Assembly (NCBI GenBank): GCA_030430365.1
Contig: JAUIFP010000010.1
Coordinates: 1 to 53,093, forward strand
DNA from: Alphaproteobacteria bacterium
Lineage (GTDB): Bacteria > Pseudomonadota > Alphaproteobacteria > Sphingomonadales > Sphingomonadaceae
Length of the DNA stretch: 53,093 bases
Direction: 5' to 3'
Shown here: in pieces, positions 17,313-24,920 of the stretch
How the letters are laid out: the number at the start of each line of letters is the position of its first letter
Numbering within the stretch: position 1 is the first letter of the stretch
Notes under the pieces: generated by a model
What the model saw: the letters and a program-made list of their open reading frames with translations, nothing else
Databases searched by the model: none
What the model was told of the DNA's origin: nothing
Program-made: the position numbers and the translations under genes

Positions 17313-17642
17313 TTAAATAGAACGGGGACCAAGTAGGATAATGGCCGCCCCAACGAGACAGATGGAGGCACCGGTAATATCCCATCGATCGGGGCGCAGC
17401 CCTTCAATCGCCCATAGCCAGCCCAGAGAGGCAGCAATATAGACGCCGCCATAGGCAGCATAGGTTCGTCCCGCCGCATCGCTGTCGACCAACGTCAGCA
17501 GCCACGCGAACAAGGCGAGCGAGATCATGCCGGGAAGAAGCCAAAAAGGTGACTTGCCGAGGCGCAGCCAAGCCCAGAAGGAGAAGCAACCTGCGATCTC
17601 GGCCAAGGCTGCGCCGAGATAGGCGAACGGTGTGAGGCTCAC
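17313..17642 (-). CDS. YnfA family membrane protein
   Basis: 109 aa with four hydrophobic helices, the usual YnfA length (about 108). Motifs include [40 protein letters not shown] and the C-terminal [17 protein letters not shown]. YnfA proteins are small inner-membrane proteins related to small multidrug resistance transporters. The start is the GTG at 17642, overlapping the TGA of the MerR gene and preceded by AGGAGAG; a longer frame lacks this support. It is translationally coupled to the MerR regulator, which suggests a role in metal or drug tolerance. Confidence 0.8.
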   Translation of the reverse strand: MSLTPFAYLGAALAEIAGCFSFWAWLRLGKSPFWLLPGMISLALFAWLLTLVDSDAAGRTYAAYGGVYIAASLGWLWAIEGLRPDRWDITGASICLVGAAIILLGPRSI

Positions 17643-18055
17643 AGGGTCTCTCCTGAAGTGGCAGGCGGTGCGAGCGCCTCGATAATCCGGCAATCCCCGA
17701 CCGTGCCGCCCTCGCAGGAGTCGAGCAATGCGGACAGCTCGCTTCGAAGCGCAGTCAGATCGGCGATCTTGCGCTCAACCTCGGCAAGGTGGTCGCGGGC
17801 CAAGGCATCGACCATGGCGCAGTCGCGTGTCCGATCATCCGACAGTGACAGTAGCGCCCGCACCCGATCTAGCGGAAAGCCGAGATCGCGTGCCCGGCGA
17901 ATGAATGAGAGCCGGCCCAGTTCTGCTTCCCCATAGGAGCGGTAATTGCCCGAAGTTCGTTCGGGCTTCGCGAGCAATCCTATCCGCTCATAATAGCGGA
18001 TCGTCTCGACCTTGGTCCCCGTCGCCTTGCCCAGTTCGCCGATCGTGAACGCCAT
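17639..18055 (-). CDS. MerR family metal-responsive regulator
   Basis: 138 aa. Residues 3-70 are the winged HTH ([49 protein letters not shown]), followed by the dimerisation helix and a C-terminal Cys pair ([13 protein letters not shown]) of the kind that binds metal in ZntR/CadR/PbrR-type proteins. Such regulators distort an over-long promoter spacer when metal binds. It is divergent from the CDF gene with a matching operator between them, and it is coupled to ynfA. Which metal it senses is not certain; Zn, Cd, Pb and Co are all possible. Confidence 0.88.
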   Translation of the reverse strand: MAFTIGELGKATGTKVETIRYYERIGLLAKPERTSGNYRSYGEAELGRLSFIRRARDLGFPLDRVRALLSLSDDRTRDCAMVDALARDHLAEVERKIADLTALRSELSALLDSCEGGTVGDCRIIEALAPPATSGETL

Positions 18056-18059
18056 GCCC

Positions 18060-18090
18060 TTGACCCTGTAGTTGCTACAGGGTGCATATA
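18060..18090 (+). promoter_or_regulatory. MerR-type promoter and operator
   Basis: A perfect dyad, ACCCTGTAG (18063-18071), 3-nt centre, CTACAGGGT (18075-18083), lies between TTGACC (-35, 18060-18065) and CATATA (-10, 18085-18090). The 19-bp spacer is the hallmark of MerR-controlled promoters. It directs the CDF gene and probably also regulates the divergent merR-ynfA pair. Confidence 0.85.
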
Positions 18091-18123
18091 GGCGGTCGCA
18101 TCGCAATAATCGAGGTGACTGAT

Positions 18124-18768
18124 ATGGCAGGCGGATGTTGCGGCGGTTGCGAAACGACCGCACCGACCACGGACAAGGCATGGCGGCGAGTGCTGTGGAT
18201 CGTGCTGGCCATCAATGCCGGCATGTTCGGCGTCGAGATGATGGGCGGGGTCGCCGCGCATTCGGCCTCGCTCAAGGCCGACGCGCTCGATTTCCTGGGT
18301 GATACCGCCAACTATGCGATCAGTCTGGGCGTTGCCGGTATGGCACTGCAATGGCGTGCGCGGGCTGCATGGCTCAAGGGCGCCTCGTTGCTCCTGCTCG
18401 GCCTGTGGATTCTCGGTAATACCATGTGGATGGCGCTCGCCGGCACACTCCCCCAGGCGGAGACGATGGGCATTATCGGCGTGCTGGCGCTCATCGCCAA
18501 TTGCGCCTGCGCTGTCATGCTATGGCGCCACCGAGACGGCGATGCCAATCGCAGGTCCGTGTGGATCTGCTCGCGCAACGATGCGATCGGAAATGTGGCC
18601 GTGGTCGCCGCCGCGCTCGGCGTGTTCGGCACGGGTACCGCTTGGCCCGATATCGCCGTTGCCATGATCCTCGCCAGTCTTGGTGTCAGTGGCGGATGGC
18701 AGATCGTCCGGCAGGCGCGGTCCGAATTGCGGGGACTTTCGGGAAGTAGGGCACGCGCGGCCACCTGA
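18124..18768 (+). CDS. CDF-like cation transporter
   Basis: 214 aa. The N-terminus is Cys-rich (MAGGCCGGCE), then about six hydrophobic helices with the metal-site motifs HSASLKADALDFLGD (TM2) and CSRNDAIGN (TM5), the positions of the zinc-site residues in cation diffusion facilitators. The usual cytoplasmic C-terminal domain is missing, so it is a short form. It exports divalent metal at the inner membrane in exchange for protons (family knowledge). It is controlled by the MerR-type promoter 34 nt upstream. Confidence 0.85.
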   Translation: MAGGCCGGCETTAPTTDKAWRRVLWIVLAINAGMFGVEMMGGVAAHSASLKADALDFLGDTANYAISLGVAGMALQWRARAAWLKGASLLLLGLWILGNTMWMALAGTLPQAETMGIIGVLALIANCACAVMLWRHRDGDANRRSVWICSRNDAIGNVAVVAAALGVFGTGTAWPDIAVAMILASLGVSGGWQIVRQARSELRGLSGSRARAAT

Positions 18769-19143
18769 GGCGCTCAATTTGCCCTTGTGTGGTATGGAGA
18801 GCGTTCTGTTCGACAGGTGCCGAAACACCTGCACCTGTGGCTTAGGGATTCCGATCGCACGCCTGCATTCTCTGTTCCCTGCGGTCAGAACCACACCCAC
18901 ACGGCCTCTCTCATGGCTGGTCTGACCGGAGGCAGCTTCGCCCGATCGGCTATGCCGCAATGACGGGTACGCCGCTTTTTTCCGCCGCCTGACGGCTTTG
19001 CATCGCGAAACAAAAAAGCGGCTTGCCACCATCCTCCGCTTCGCTGCGGTCCCTTTGGGATGCGCCGCCGATCGCTCCGGTCCCTTGAACCGCCATCGAG
19101 GCCGCGATGGGCGTGGTCCGAGCAACACGAAAGGACTTACGAC
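18769..19143 (+). promoter_or_regulatory. structured intergenic leader upstream of the DUF736 gene
   Basis: 375 nt without a credible gene. It contains a CAGGTG/CACCTG hairpin near 18815, a long imperfect inverted repeat built on GGTCAGA...TCTGACC (about 18882-18926), and a perfect 11-bp inverted repeat GCCGCTTTTTT (18971-18981) / AAAAAAGCGGC (19012-19022) spanning a 30-nt interior. The last could be a bidirectional terminator or attenuator. The DUF736 SD (AAAGGA) lies at the end. Confidence 0.45.
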
Positions 19144-19443
19144 ATGGCCACCATCGGCACCTTCACCGCCAACGACAACGGCGAACTGGTCGGCACTATC
19201 AGGACGCTCACTCTCAACACCCAGACAATTCTCCGCCCCGTCGACAAGGACGGCGAGAAGTCCCCCGACTTCCGCGTCAGTACCGGCGATCTCGACATCG
19301 GCGCGGCCTGGAAGAAGACCAGTCGCGAAGGCCGCGACTATATCTCGGTCAAGCTGGACGATCCGAGCTTCCTGGCTCCCGTCTATGCCACACTTTCCGA
19401 GACCGACACCGCCGGCGAATACGTCCTCATTTGGTCGCGCTGA
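19144..19443 (+). CDS. DUF736 domain-containing protein
   Basis: 99 aa. The sequence MATIGTFTANDNGELVGTI, then DFRVSTGDLDIGAAWKKTSREGRDYISVKLDDPSF, is a clear DUF736 signature. These small proteins are carried on alphaproteobacterial plasmids and ICEs and are of unknown biochemical role. The start is set by the AAAGGA SD; the gene is closed by a strong terminator 10 nt after the stop. Confidence 0.92.
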   Translation: MATIGTFTANDNGELVGTIRTLTLNTQTILRPVDKDGEKSPDFRVSTGDLDIGAAWKKTSREGRDYISVKLDDPSFLAPVYATLSETDTAGEYVLIWSR

Positions 19444-19452
19444 CGGCCAACG

Positions 19453-19483
19453 GCGCCCCGCCCCGTTCGGGCGGGGCGCTTTC
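19453..19483 (+). terminator. rho-independent terminator after DUF736
   Basis: Perfect 11-bp G+C stem (GCGCCCCGCCC / GGGCGGGGCGC, loop CGTTC) followed by TTTCC, 9 nt past the DUF736 stop codon. Confidence 0.85.
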
Positions 19484-19515
19484 CTCTAGTATCATCGTCG
19501 GCGCTGAAGAGTGCC

Positions 19516-20745
19516 TTGCCAATAAAGATTACACCGCCGTTGGGTTCTGTTATCGAATGCCTAGGGGGAAATGTGATCTATCTGCTTACCAATACTTCAA
19601 TATCCGCCTCGTTGAGCGAAGTCGGCGCCAGTACGCAGGAGGTGGTTCATCCGCAGCCTGTTGCGCCGTCCCCAGTGTCCGACACAGCCCTGTGGGCAGC
19701 AGCGATCGGCGCGGCCAGCGCCCTGCTCGTCACGTTTGTGAAGGACTATCTGTTCGAGCGGTTAAAGGAACGGCGTGTCCGGCAGCAGTCGGAAGCGGAC
19801 GTCTATCGCCAGTATCTGGCTCCGCTCTGCGAAGCCTGCGAGAAGATTGTCTGGCGCTCGAAAGAGATATTCATCGACAAGCGGCATGCCTTCCTGAAGA
19901 CTTCTACCCTCCCGCTAGATTTCAACGCCTACAAGCGCACGAGCACCCTTTACCGTATCGCGACGCTGATCGGCTTGATTCGCGGAATGACTCTCGAGCT
20001 ACGAGCCTTACCGCGCGGAAAAACCAATGCCGCGATCCCGATCTCGACGCAGATCGCCGCGTTCCAGAAAGCGCTCGCGGACGGCCCGCATGTCGAACTG
20101 CACCGGCTGACACGACTGAGCGCACTCTGGGAGATCGACCTGACGCGGCTCGATCCGGCCCAGCAAGGGGCGCTTGCGATGCGTTTCGAAGTTGAGGCCC
20201 ATGCGGCCACCGACGGCAAGCTGAAATCCGACCCCGATCATCTGCGCGGTTTTCCCGCTAAGACGAAATTGGAGATTTGCAGAAGGCTGGCTGCCTATCT
20301 TGCCGACGAGACGGGAAGCAAAGTCCCGCAAGAAAACGCCATTCGTGAAACCGTCGAGCGTGCCATTGGCGGCCTCTCTTATCGCGAGGCACTGCTTTAT
20401 CGCGATTGGCAGGACGCGCTTGGCGATGCGATGATCGAACGCGATCCAGATTCCGTTCGCCGGTTTCGTATCGTCGGCTACGAGAAATTTTCGCAGCTTC
20501 TCGCGAGCGAAGCCCCTTGGTTCAAGGTTCTTGCGAAGAGCATCGACGACATCAATTTTGACGAGATTGATCCCAGCGACTTCCGATCCCAGCAATTGCG
20601 TGACTTGTCCGCCGCGGTTGCCTCGATCCTCATCGGCATCTCAAACACGAAAGATGCGTCCCTCATCGATCCGGCGAGCCTGGATACCGCGAACCGTCTG
20701 AAAGGCGCGGTTGCGCCAAGTGCCGCGTCGGCAGCCGGAAAGTGA
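19516..20745 (+). CDS. hypothetical membrane-anchored protein (409 aa)
   Basis: I do not recognise the family. A single hydrophobic segment (about residues 56-76, ALWAAAIGAASALLVTFV) is followed by a basic cytoplasmic stretch (KDYLFERLKERRVRQQ) and about 310 residues of mostly helical, soluble sequence with no nuclease, ATPase or protease motif. An internal GTG at 19573, with AGGGGG upstream, is a plausible alternative start. The gene ends 7 nt before the next, also membrane-anchored, gene. G+C content looks lower than in the flanking ICE genes, so the pair is probably an acquired cargo module between DUF736 and DUF932. Confidence 0.6.
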   Translation: MPIKITPPLGSVIECLGGNVIYLLTNTSISASLSEVGASTQEVVHPQPVAPSPVSDTALWAAAIGAASALLVTFVKDYLFERLKERRVRQQSEADVYRQYLAPLCEACEKIVWRSKEIFIDKRHAFLKTSTLPLDFNAYKRTSTLYRIATLIGLIRGMTLELRALPRGKTNAAIPISTQIAAFQKALADGPHVELHRLTRLSALWEIDLTRLDPAQQGALAMRFEVEAHAATDGKLKSDPDHLRGFPAKTKLEICRRLAAYLADETGSKVPQENAIRETVERAIGGLSYREALLYRDWQDALGDAMIERDPDSVRRFRIVGYEKFSQLLASEAPWFKVLAKSIDDINFDEIDPSDFRSQQLRDLSAAVASILIGISNTKDASLIDPASLDTANRLKGAVAPSAASAAGK

Positions 20746-20752
20746 TTGGCGT

Positions 20753-21310
20753 ATGGAGATGATCAGTATTCCCATCTCCATAGTCTCGCTGGCCATTTCG
20801 GTGGGCACCTTCTGGCTTGCTTTCCTCCGGCGCGGGCGCCTGGCAATGACGATGCCCACAATCGTATTTTTTGGCCACGACATGACGCCGAAGGTTACAC
20901 CCAAGGTCTTTCTTCGCACGTTGCTCTACAGCACCGCAGCCCAAGGCCAGATGGTCGAAGGTATGTATGTCCAAGTGCTGCGGAACGGCCTAGCACGGAC
21001 CTTCAGCTTCTGGGGTTATGGTGAGACGGAGAAGCTATCTGCCGGAAGCGGGCTTCATATCAGCCGCACGGGGCTGGCCGCCAACCATCACTTTGTTCTC
21101 TCCGTCCATGAGGACGAGTATCGGTTTGAGGCTGGCGACTACACAATCACCGTCTACGCTCGCGTCGTTGGACGCAGAAAGCCGCTCAAGCTCTCGACAA
21201 TAGACGTCAGCCTCGATGCCGATCTGGCCGCAGAAATTGCTGGCCACAGGGGTGTGCTCTTTGAACGAAGTCTGGACGGCCACTATCAAGGACACGCCCG
21301 CGAACGATGA
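20753..21310 (+). CDS. hypothetical membrane-anchored beta-rich protein (185 aa)
   Basis: One N-terminal transmembrane helix (residues about 5-25, PISIVSLAISVGTFWLAFL), then LRRGRLAMTMPTIVFFGHD and a beta-rich domain (KVFLRTLLYSTAAQGQMVEGMYV; FRFEAGDY-like repeats near the end). I recall similar uncharacterised proteins with a TM helix and an FFGxD segment in many bacteria, but no function. The ATG at 20753 lies 7 nt after the preceding stop, so the two genes form a unit. Both products sit in the inner membrane with cytoplasmic domains by the positive-inside rule (inference). Confidence 0.6.
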   Translation: MEMISIPISIVSLAISVGTFWLAFLRRGRLAMTMPTIVFFGHDMTPKVTPKVFLRTLLYSTAAQGQMVEGMYVQVLRNGLARTFSFWGYGETEKLSAGSGLHISRTGLAANHHFVLSVHEDEYRFEAGDYTITVYARVVGRRKPLKLSTIDVSLDADLAAEIAGHRGVLFERSLDGHYQGHARER

Positions 21311-21339
21311 TCGCCATTCGACCGAATGGCACCGCGCGG

Positions 21340-21582
21340 CTAAGCCATCGGACCAAGATCGTTCGGGAACAAAGAGTGCTGCGCTTCGAGGTTCTCACCC
21401 GTCTCGGCGTAGCTGATGTCGAAACAGCGCAGGCGAGTTGTAAGGTGTCGCGCTAGATCGGCTACCGCAAAAATGCGACGTTTGCGGTCTGGATGTCCAA
21501 GATCACCCAGAAGCTCCGGCGCTGCGCCAGCCAGCGAAACCTCCAAATGCAGGGCAAGAGCAGATTCATCGAGTCGCCTCAT
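21340..21582 (-). CDS. possible small hypothetical protein (80 aa)
   Basis: The reverse frame from the ATG at 21582 encodes 80 aa (MRRLDESALALHLEVSL..., ending FPNDLGPMA). An upstream GTG at 21612 would add 10 residues; neither start has a strong SD. The composition is protein-like and the segment does not overlap other genes, but I know no homologue. It could also be spurious. Confidence 0.35.
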   Translation of the reverse strand: MRRLDESALALHLEVSLAGAAPELLGDLGHPDRKRRIFAVADLARHLTTRLRCFDISYAETGENLEAQHSLFPNDLGPMA

Positions 21583-21612
21583 ACTCACATAAGAACAAAA
21601 AGTGAACTTCAC

Positions 21613-21843
21613 GTCAATCCGGCGCGCGGATGAGATGTTGATTCTGAACGGGTAATTACTTGGGGCGCTGCCCCGGGCGCCCTTCGGATCGGCTTCCGCC
21701 CGGCTTCCTCCGCTCTGCTCCGTGCAGCCGGTTCCCCGCGAAGCCGCCCACTCCGGTTGCACCCCCGGTCTCGCCGACGGGCAGGGTTTCAGCGCGACGC
21801 TTCCCGCTGCGCGGAAACCCAGACCCAAGGAAGGGAAACACTC
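21613..21843 (+). promoter_or_regulatory. leader upstream of the DUF932 gene
   Basis: 231 nt without a credible gene. It has a GGGGC-GCT-GCCCC hairpin near 21662 and an inverted repeat GGGTTTC (21784-21790) / GAAACCC (21814-21820) just ahead of the SD (AAGGAA, near 21827). Its layout recalls the parB and DUF736 leaders, without obvious sequence identity. Confidence 0.35.
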
Positions 21844-22689
21844 ATGAACATTCATCACCTTGCTACCCGGTTCGGTCGTAATGCGCACCAGATCAGCGGT
21901 CGGGAGCCGCTCGACAATGAGGCGCTTTACAGTCACGTCCCCTCAATCTTTGCCCGCGAAGCGCATGACAGCCGCTCGGACCGCTATGTCTATGTGCCTA
22001 CAATCGACATTGTGGAGGGGTTGCGCCGGGAAGGATGGTTTCCGTTCTTCGCCGTGCAGTCGGTGCCGCGCGATGGTTCGCGCCACGGCCATGCAAAGCA
22101 TATGCTGCGCCTGCGCCGGGATGAGGGCATCGGCAAGCCCGAGGCCGCCGAGGTCATTATCGTGAACTCGCACGATGGTACCAGCGCCTATCAAATGTTC
22201 GCCGGAATGCTCCGGTTTGTCTGTACCAATTCCATGATCGCGGGCGAGCGCTTCGAGGAAGTGCGCGTTCCCCACAAGGGCAATATCCAGCATGACATCA
22301 TCGAAGGTGTTTACACCGTGGCCGAGGACTTCCCCCGGTTGATCGATGCCAGTGAAAGCATGAAGGAAATCCAGCTTGGCGAAGATGAGCAGCGCGTTCT
22401 GGCCGAGGCCAGCCTTGTCGCCCGTTATGGCGAGGACGAAAGCCCGCTTCGCCCCGAACAACTCGTGGAACCACGCCGTCACGAGGACAAAGGGCGCAGC
22501 CTCTGGACGACCTTCAACGTCATTCAGGAAAATGTCGTTCGTGGCGGACTGTCAGGCCGCAAGCGCAATGCGCAAGGCCGTATCCGCCGCAGCACCACCC
22601 GCGCCATCAACGGCATCGACCAGAATGTGACGCTCAACCGCGCGCTCTGGACGCTGGCCGAAGGCATGCAGCGCATCAAAGCGGGCTGA
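21844..22689 (+). CDS. DUF932 domain-containing protein
   Basis: 281 aa. The pattern YVYVPTIDIVEGLRREGWFPFFAVQS, HMLRLRR, EVIIVNSHDGTSAYQMFAGMLRFVCTN and the C-terminal RTTRAINGIDQNVTLNRALWTLAE is DUF932, a phage/plasmid family often called LGT_TIGR03299-like. It is a regular member of this ICE type. The function is unknown; a role in nucleic-acid handling or anti-restriction has been suggested but I cannot support it here. Terminated by a strong hairpin. Confidence 0.9.
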   Translation: MNIHHLATRFGRNAHQISGREPLDNEALYSHVPSIFAREAHDSRSDRYVYVPTIDIVEGLRREGWFPFFAVQSVPRDGSRHGHAKHMLRLRRDEGIGKPEAAEVIIVNSHDGTSAYQMFAGMLRFVCTNSMIAGERFEEVRVPHKGNIQHDIIEGVYTVAEDFPRLIDASESMKEIQLGEDEQRVLAEASLVARYGEDESPLRPEQLVEPRRHEDKGRSLWTTFNVIQENVVRGGLSGRKRNAQGRIRRSTTRAINGIDQNVTLNRALWTLAEGMQRIKAG

Positions 22690-22697
22690 CTGCAATG

Positions 22698-22729
22698 CCG
22701 TGGAGCCGGAGAACCGGCTCCACGGTTTT
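22698..22729 (+). terminator. rho-independent terminator after DUF932
   Basis: Perfect 12-bp stem (CCGTGGAGCCGG / CCGGCTCCACGG) with loop AGAA, followed by TTTTCC, 8 nt after the DUF932 stop codon. Confidence 0.9.
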
Positions 22730-22876
22730 CCTTATTTGCTCAGATACGGTTTGACGCATTGCAGGATCTGCTGCGATCCGGCCCCGCGTCGCGGCAGGTC
22801 CGCGCGGCCGGTCGAATATGTGTGCTCGCCGGGCCATGGCCCGGCTCGCGATTTGACCATTCGCGCTCACCGAAAG

Positions 22877-22941
22877 CGACTATAATAGTCGTTTACGTAG
22901 CGAACAACGCGCAAGTTGTGGAGGTGATCGTGCATGATCAC
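22877..22941 (+). promoter_or_regulatory. palindromic -10 region and self-occluding RBS of the XRE gene
   Basis: A 15-nt palindrome (CGACTAT-A-ATAGTCG, 22877-22891) contains a consensus TATAAT (22881-22886). A TTGACC lies 22 nt upstream of it, too far for an ordinary -35. The SD GGAGGTGATC (22920-22929) is a 10-nt perfect complement of the 16S rRNA tail. GTGATC (22924-22929) can also pair with GATCAC (22936-22941), enclosing the start codon at 22934. Confidence 0.55.
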
Positions 22942-23185
22942 TTCCCGCCAGGTGCGGGCCGCTCGTGCGCTTCTGGGTTGGACACAGGAGATGCTTGCAG
23001 ACAGGGCCCTTGTTGCGCTGACCGCGCTCAAGCGCCTGGAATCTGAGAACAACCTGTCCGTGCGTGACGACACTCGCCATCAGGTGGTCAAGGCGCTGGA
23101 AAGCGCAGGTATCGTTTTCCTCGATTCGGACAGGGGACAAGGCGTGCTCCTTGTGAGCGAAGCCCAGAGTGAACCGAACGAATAG
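22934..23185 (+). CDS. XRE family helix-turn-helix regulator
   Basis: 83 aa. Residues about 4-58 are a Cro/CI-type HTH (ITSRQVRAARALLGWTQEMLADRALVALTALKRLE), followed by a short C-terminal extension (VVKALESAGIVFLDSDRGQGVLL) common in small ICE and prophage regulators. The TATAAT of its likely promoter lies in a palindrome, which fits negative autoregulation (inference). It is transcribed toward the DUF6499/DUF2285, AlpA and repA genes and may control element maintenance or excision. Confidence 0.85.
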   Translation: MITSRQVRAARALLGWTQEMLADRALVALTALKRLESENNLSVRDDTRHQVVKALESAGIVFLDSDRGQGVLLVSEAQSEPNE

Positions 23186-23324
23186 CGCAAAGCAAGGCGC
23201 CAGCGTTTATCCGCTTTTTCTCCGGTCGCTATAGCAAGCGCGGGACAATTACTCCGCTTTGTAATGGTGTATGTGCCCCGAGACGCCACGCGCGAAAACA
23301 CATGGCTGAATGCGGAGCGAAGCG

Positions 23325-23588
23325 ATGACGATACCCGCTTTCGAAGACCGCGCGCCCGATGCGGCCCATGTCACTGACTATGACGAACGCCATCACCACA
23401 CCTATTGGCGACTGCTCGATGCCGCAGCGGAAAATGCCGATTGGCGCGAGGCCGCCGCGATCATATTCGGGATCGATCCTGAGGCCGAACCCGAGCGCGC
23501 GCGCCTGGTGCATGACTCCCATCTCGCGCGTGCGCGCTGGATGACCGAAACCGGCTATCGCCGTTATCTGCGCCCTCCCGAATCCTAA
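23325..23588 (+). CDS. small hypothetical ICE protein (87 aa)
   Basis: The ATG at 23325 follows GGAGCG; an in-frame ATG at 23310 is an alternative. The product is acidic (MTIPAFEDRAPDAAHVTDYDERHHHTYWRLLDAAAE...), with HHHTYWRLLDA and a segment like WREAAAIIFGIDPEAEPERA. Proteins of this size and pattern recur beside DUF2285 genes in alphaproteobacterial ICEs; they carry part of a DUF2285/DUF6499-like helical domain, I think. No function can be assigned. Confidence 0.65.
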   Translation: MTIPAFEDRAPDAAHVTDYDERHHHTYWRLLDAAAENADWREAAAIIFGIDPEAEPERARLVHDSHLARARWMTETGYRRYLRPPES

Positions 23589-23750
23589 GGCCGGGATGGG
23601 ACTGCGGAGCCAAACTGGCAGCCAACATAGCCAGACCGCTGACTTGAAACGGCTATGCGCCCGCGCACTCGACAGGGCTTCTGCTCGGCGGCTCGGCTGA
23701 GAACATCTTCCGCTGCGCTCCAAAAGAGAGCCACGCTTGGGAGAGGTTTG

Positions 23751-24527
23751 ATGCCGCCTGAGAGGGATTGGCGCACGCCCCCGGACGAAGCCAGGGACGA
23801 GGCGCTGCAATATTCGGACATTGCGATGGGCTATCTCAGTCGCAACGCCAATTATCGTACCGAATATCGCCGCGCCATCGACCGGGTGAAACGAGGAGCG
23901 GTCAAAGCCGACGACGCCACCGCCGCTCTGGTACGGCAATGGGGGGTCAGCTTCCATACGGACCCGTCCGCCGCTTTCGATCCGAAGCTGACGGTCGCGC
24001 GGCCCGATCTTTCGCCGACTGATATAGTTCTGGCTCCGGCGCTCTCGGGGATTGCCGCCAAGCGGCTTGACCCAAAGTCGCTCGGCGACGTTCGCGCCTG
24101 TATTGCTATCGGCGACTTCCGCCATTTCATTCTCGCCGACAAGGATGGCGATGACCACCTCTGGGTCGCTGGTTCGTTTGGCCGTCCGCTGGCCATGATG
24201 CTGCCGTTCGGGTCCGACCCACTCGTTCGCCTCGCATCCGCCGAGCGCTTTTGCCGCCGCTTGCTCGGCATGGCGGTCGGGCCACCGCCGCTACGGCCAA
24301 CGCAGTTCCGGCGGCATCATCTGCTCACCTTGTTGCAGGTGCTCGACGGGCATCATGCCGGTGCCACCCGCCGGGAACTCGCGGCGGCGCTGATCGATCG
24401 CGATGTGCGCGATTACAGCGCTGCCGACTGGAACGACAGCCGCGAACGCAAGCGCATTTCTCGCTGGATAAAGGACGCCGTCGAACTGCGCGACGGTGGC
24501 TATATTCGTCTGCTGCGTGGGGGCTGA
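23751..24527 (+). CDS. DUF6499/DUF2285 domain transcription-regulator-like protein
   Basis: 258 aa from the ATG at 23751 (SD GGAGAGG). An N-terminal DUF6499-like segment (YLSRNANYRTEYRRA, residues about 26-40) and a C-terminal DUF2285 domain (RRHHLLTLLQVLDGHHAGATRRELAAAL ... RKRISRWIKDAVELRDGGYIRLL, about 180-257) flank a middle beta-rich part. The C-terminal domain has an HTH look and the family is regarded as a DNA-binding regulator of ICE genes. It precedes the AlpA-like and repA genes on the same strand. Confidence 0.8.
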   Translation: MPPERDWRTPPDEARDEALQYSDIAMGYLSRNANYRTEYRRAIDRVKRGAVKADDATAALVRQWGVSFHTDPSAAFDPKLTVARPDLSPTDIVLAPALSGIAAKRLDPKSLGDVRACIAIGDFRHFILADKDGDDHLWVAGSFGRPLAMMLPFGSDPLVRLASAERFCRRLLGMAVGPPPLRPTQFRRHHLLTLLQVLDGHHAGATRRELAAALIDRDVRDYSAADWNDSRERKRISRWIKDAVELRDGGYIRLLRGG

Positions 24528-24648
24528 AAGGGGGACATTTCCAGCACCTCTACTTCTGTCTCTTCTCCGCTGCGCATCGCGTTCGCCATCATCGTCTCTT
24601 GTCCGCCGGTCCCGCTTTTCGGGGCCGGCAATCACAAGGAGGATCATC

Positions 24649-24915
24649 ATGAGCGAACCGGCAGCCGCCACCACGCCACGCTATCTCAAGACGCCCGACG
24701 CGGCGGTCCATCTCGGCCTGTCGGCCCGGACGCTGGAGAAACATCGCTGCTATGGCACCGGACCGATTTTCCGCAAGCTAGGCGGCCGTATCGTTTATGC
24801 CATCGAAGACCTGGACGCTTGGGCCGCGCTCGGCACACGCCGTTCGACCTCCGATCCCGGCAAGGGCACCGTCCACCCCGCCAAGCGCCTGCCCACCGAC
24901 TGTGTGCGTCGCTGA
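24649..24915 (+). CDS. AlpA/MerR-like helix-turn-helix protein
   Basis: 88 aa. RYLKTPDAAVHLGLSARTLEKHRCYGTGPIFRKLGGRIVYAIEDLDAWAA is the winged HTH of the excisionase/AlpA class (HTH_17). Such proteins regulate integrase genes or act as excision directionality factors. AAGGAGG precedes the ATG at 24649. It lies 5 nt before repA, so it is co-transcribed with it, as in related elements. Confidence 0.85.
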   Translation: MSEPAAATTPRYLKTPDAAVHLGLSARTLEKHRCYGTGPIFRKLGGRIVYAIEDLDAWAALGTRRSTSDPGKGTVHPAKRLPTDCVRR

Positions 24916-24920
24916 GCCCC

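Noticed and set aside
22853-22886. TTGACC ... TATAAT as the XRE promoter
   Set aside because: The spacer is 22 nt, too long for a normal sigma-70 promoter; only the palindromic TATAAT is kept.
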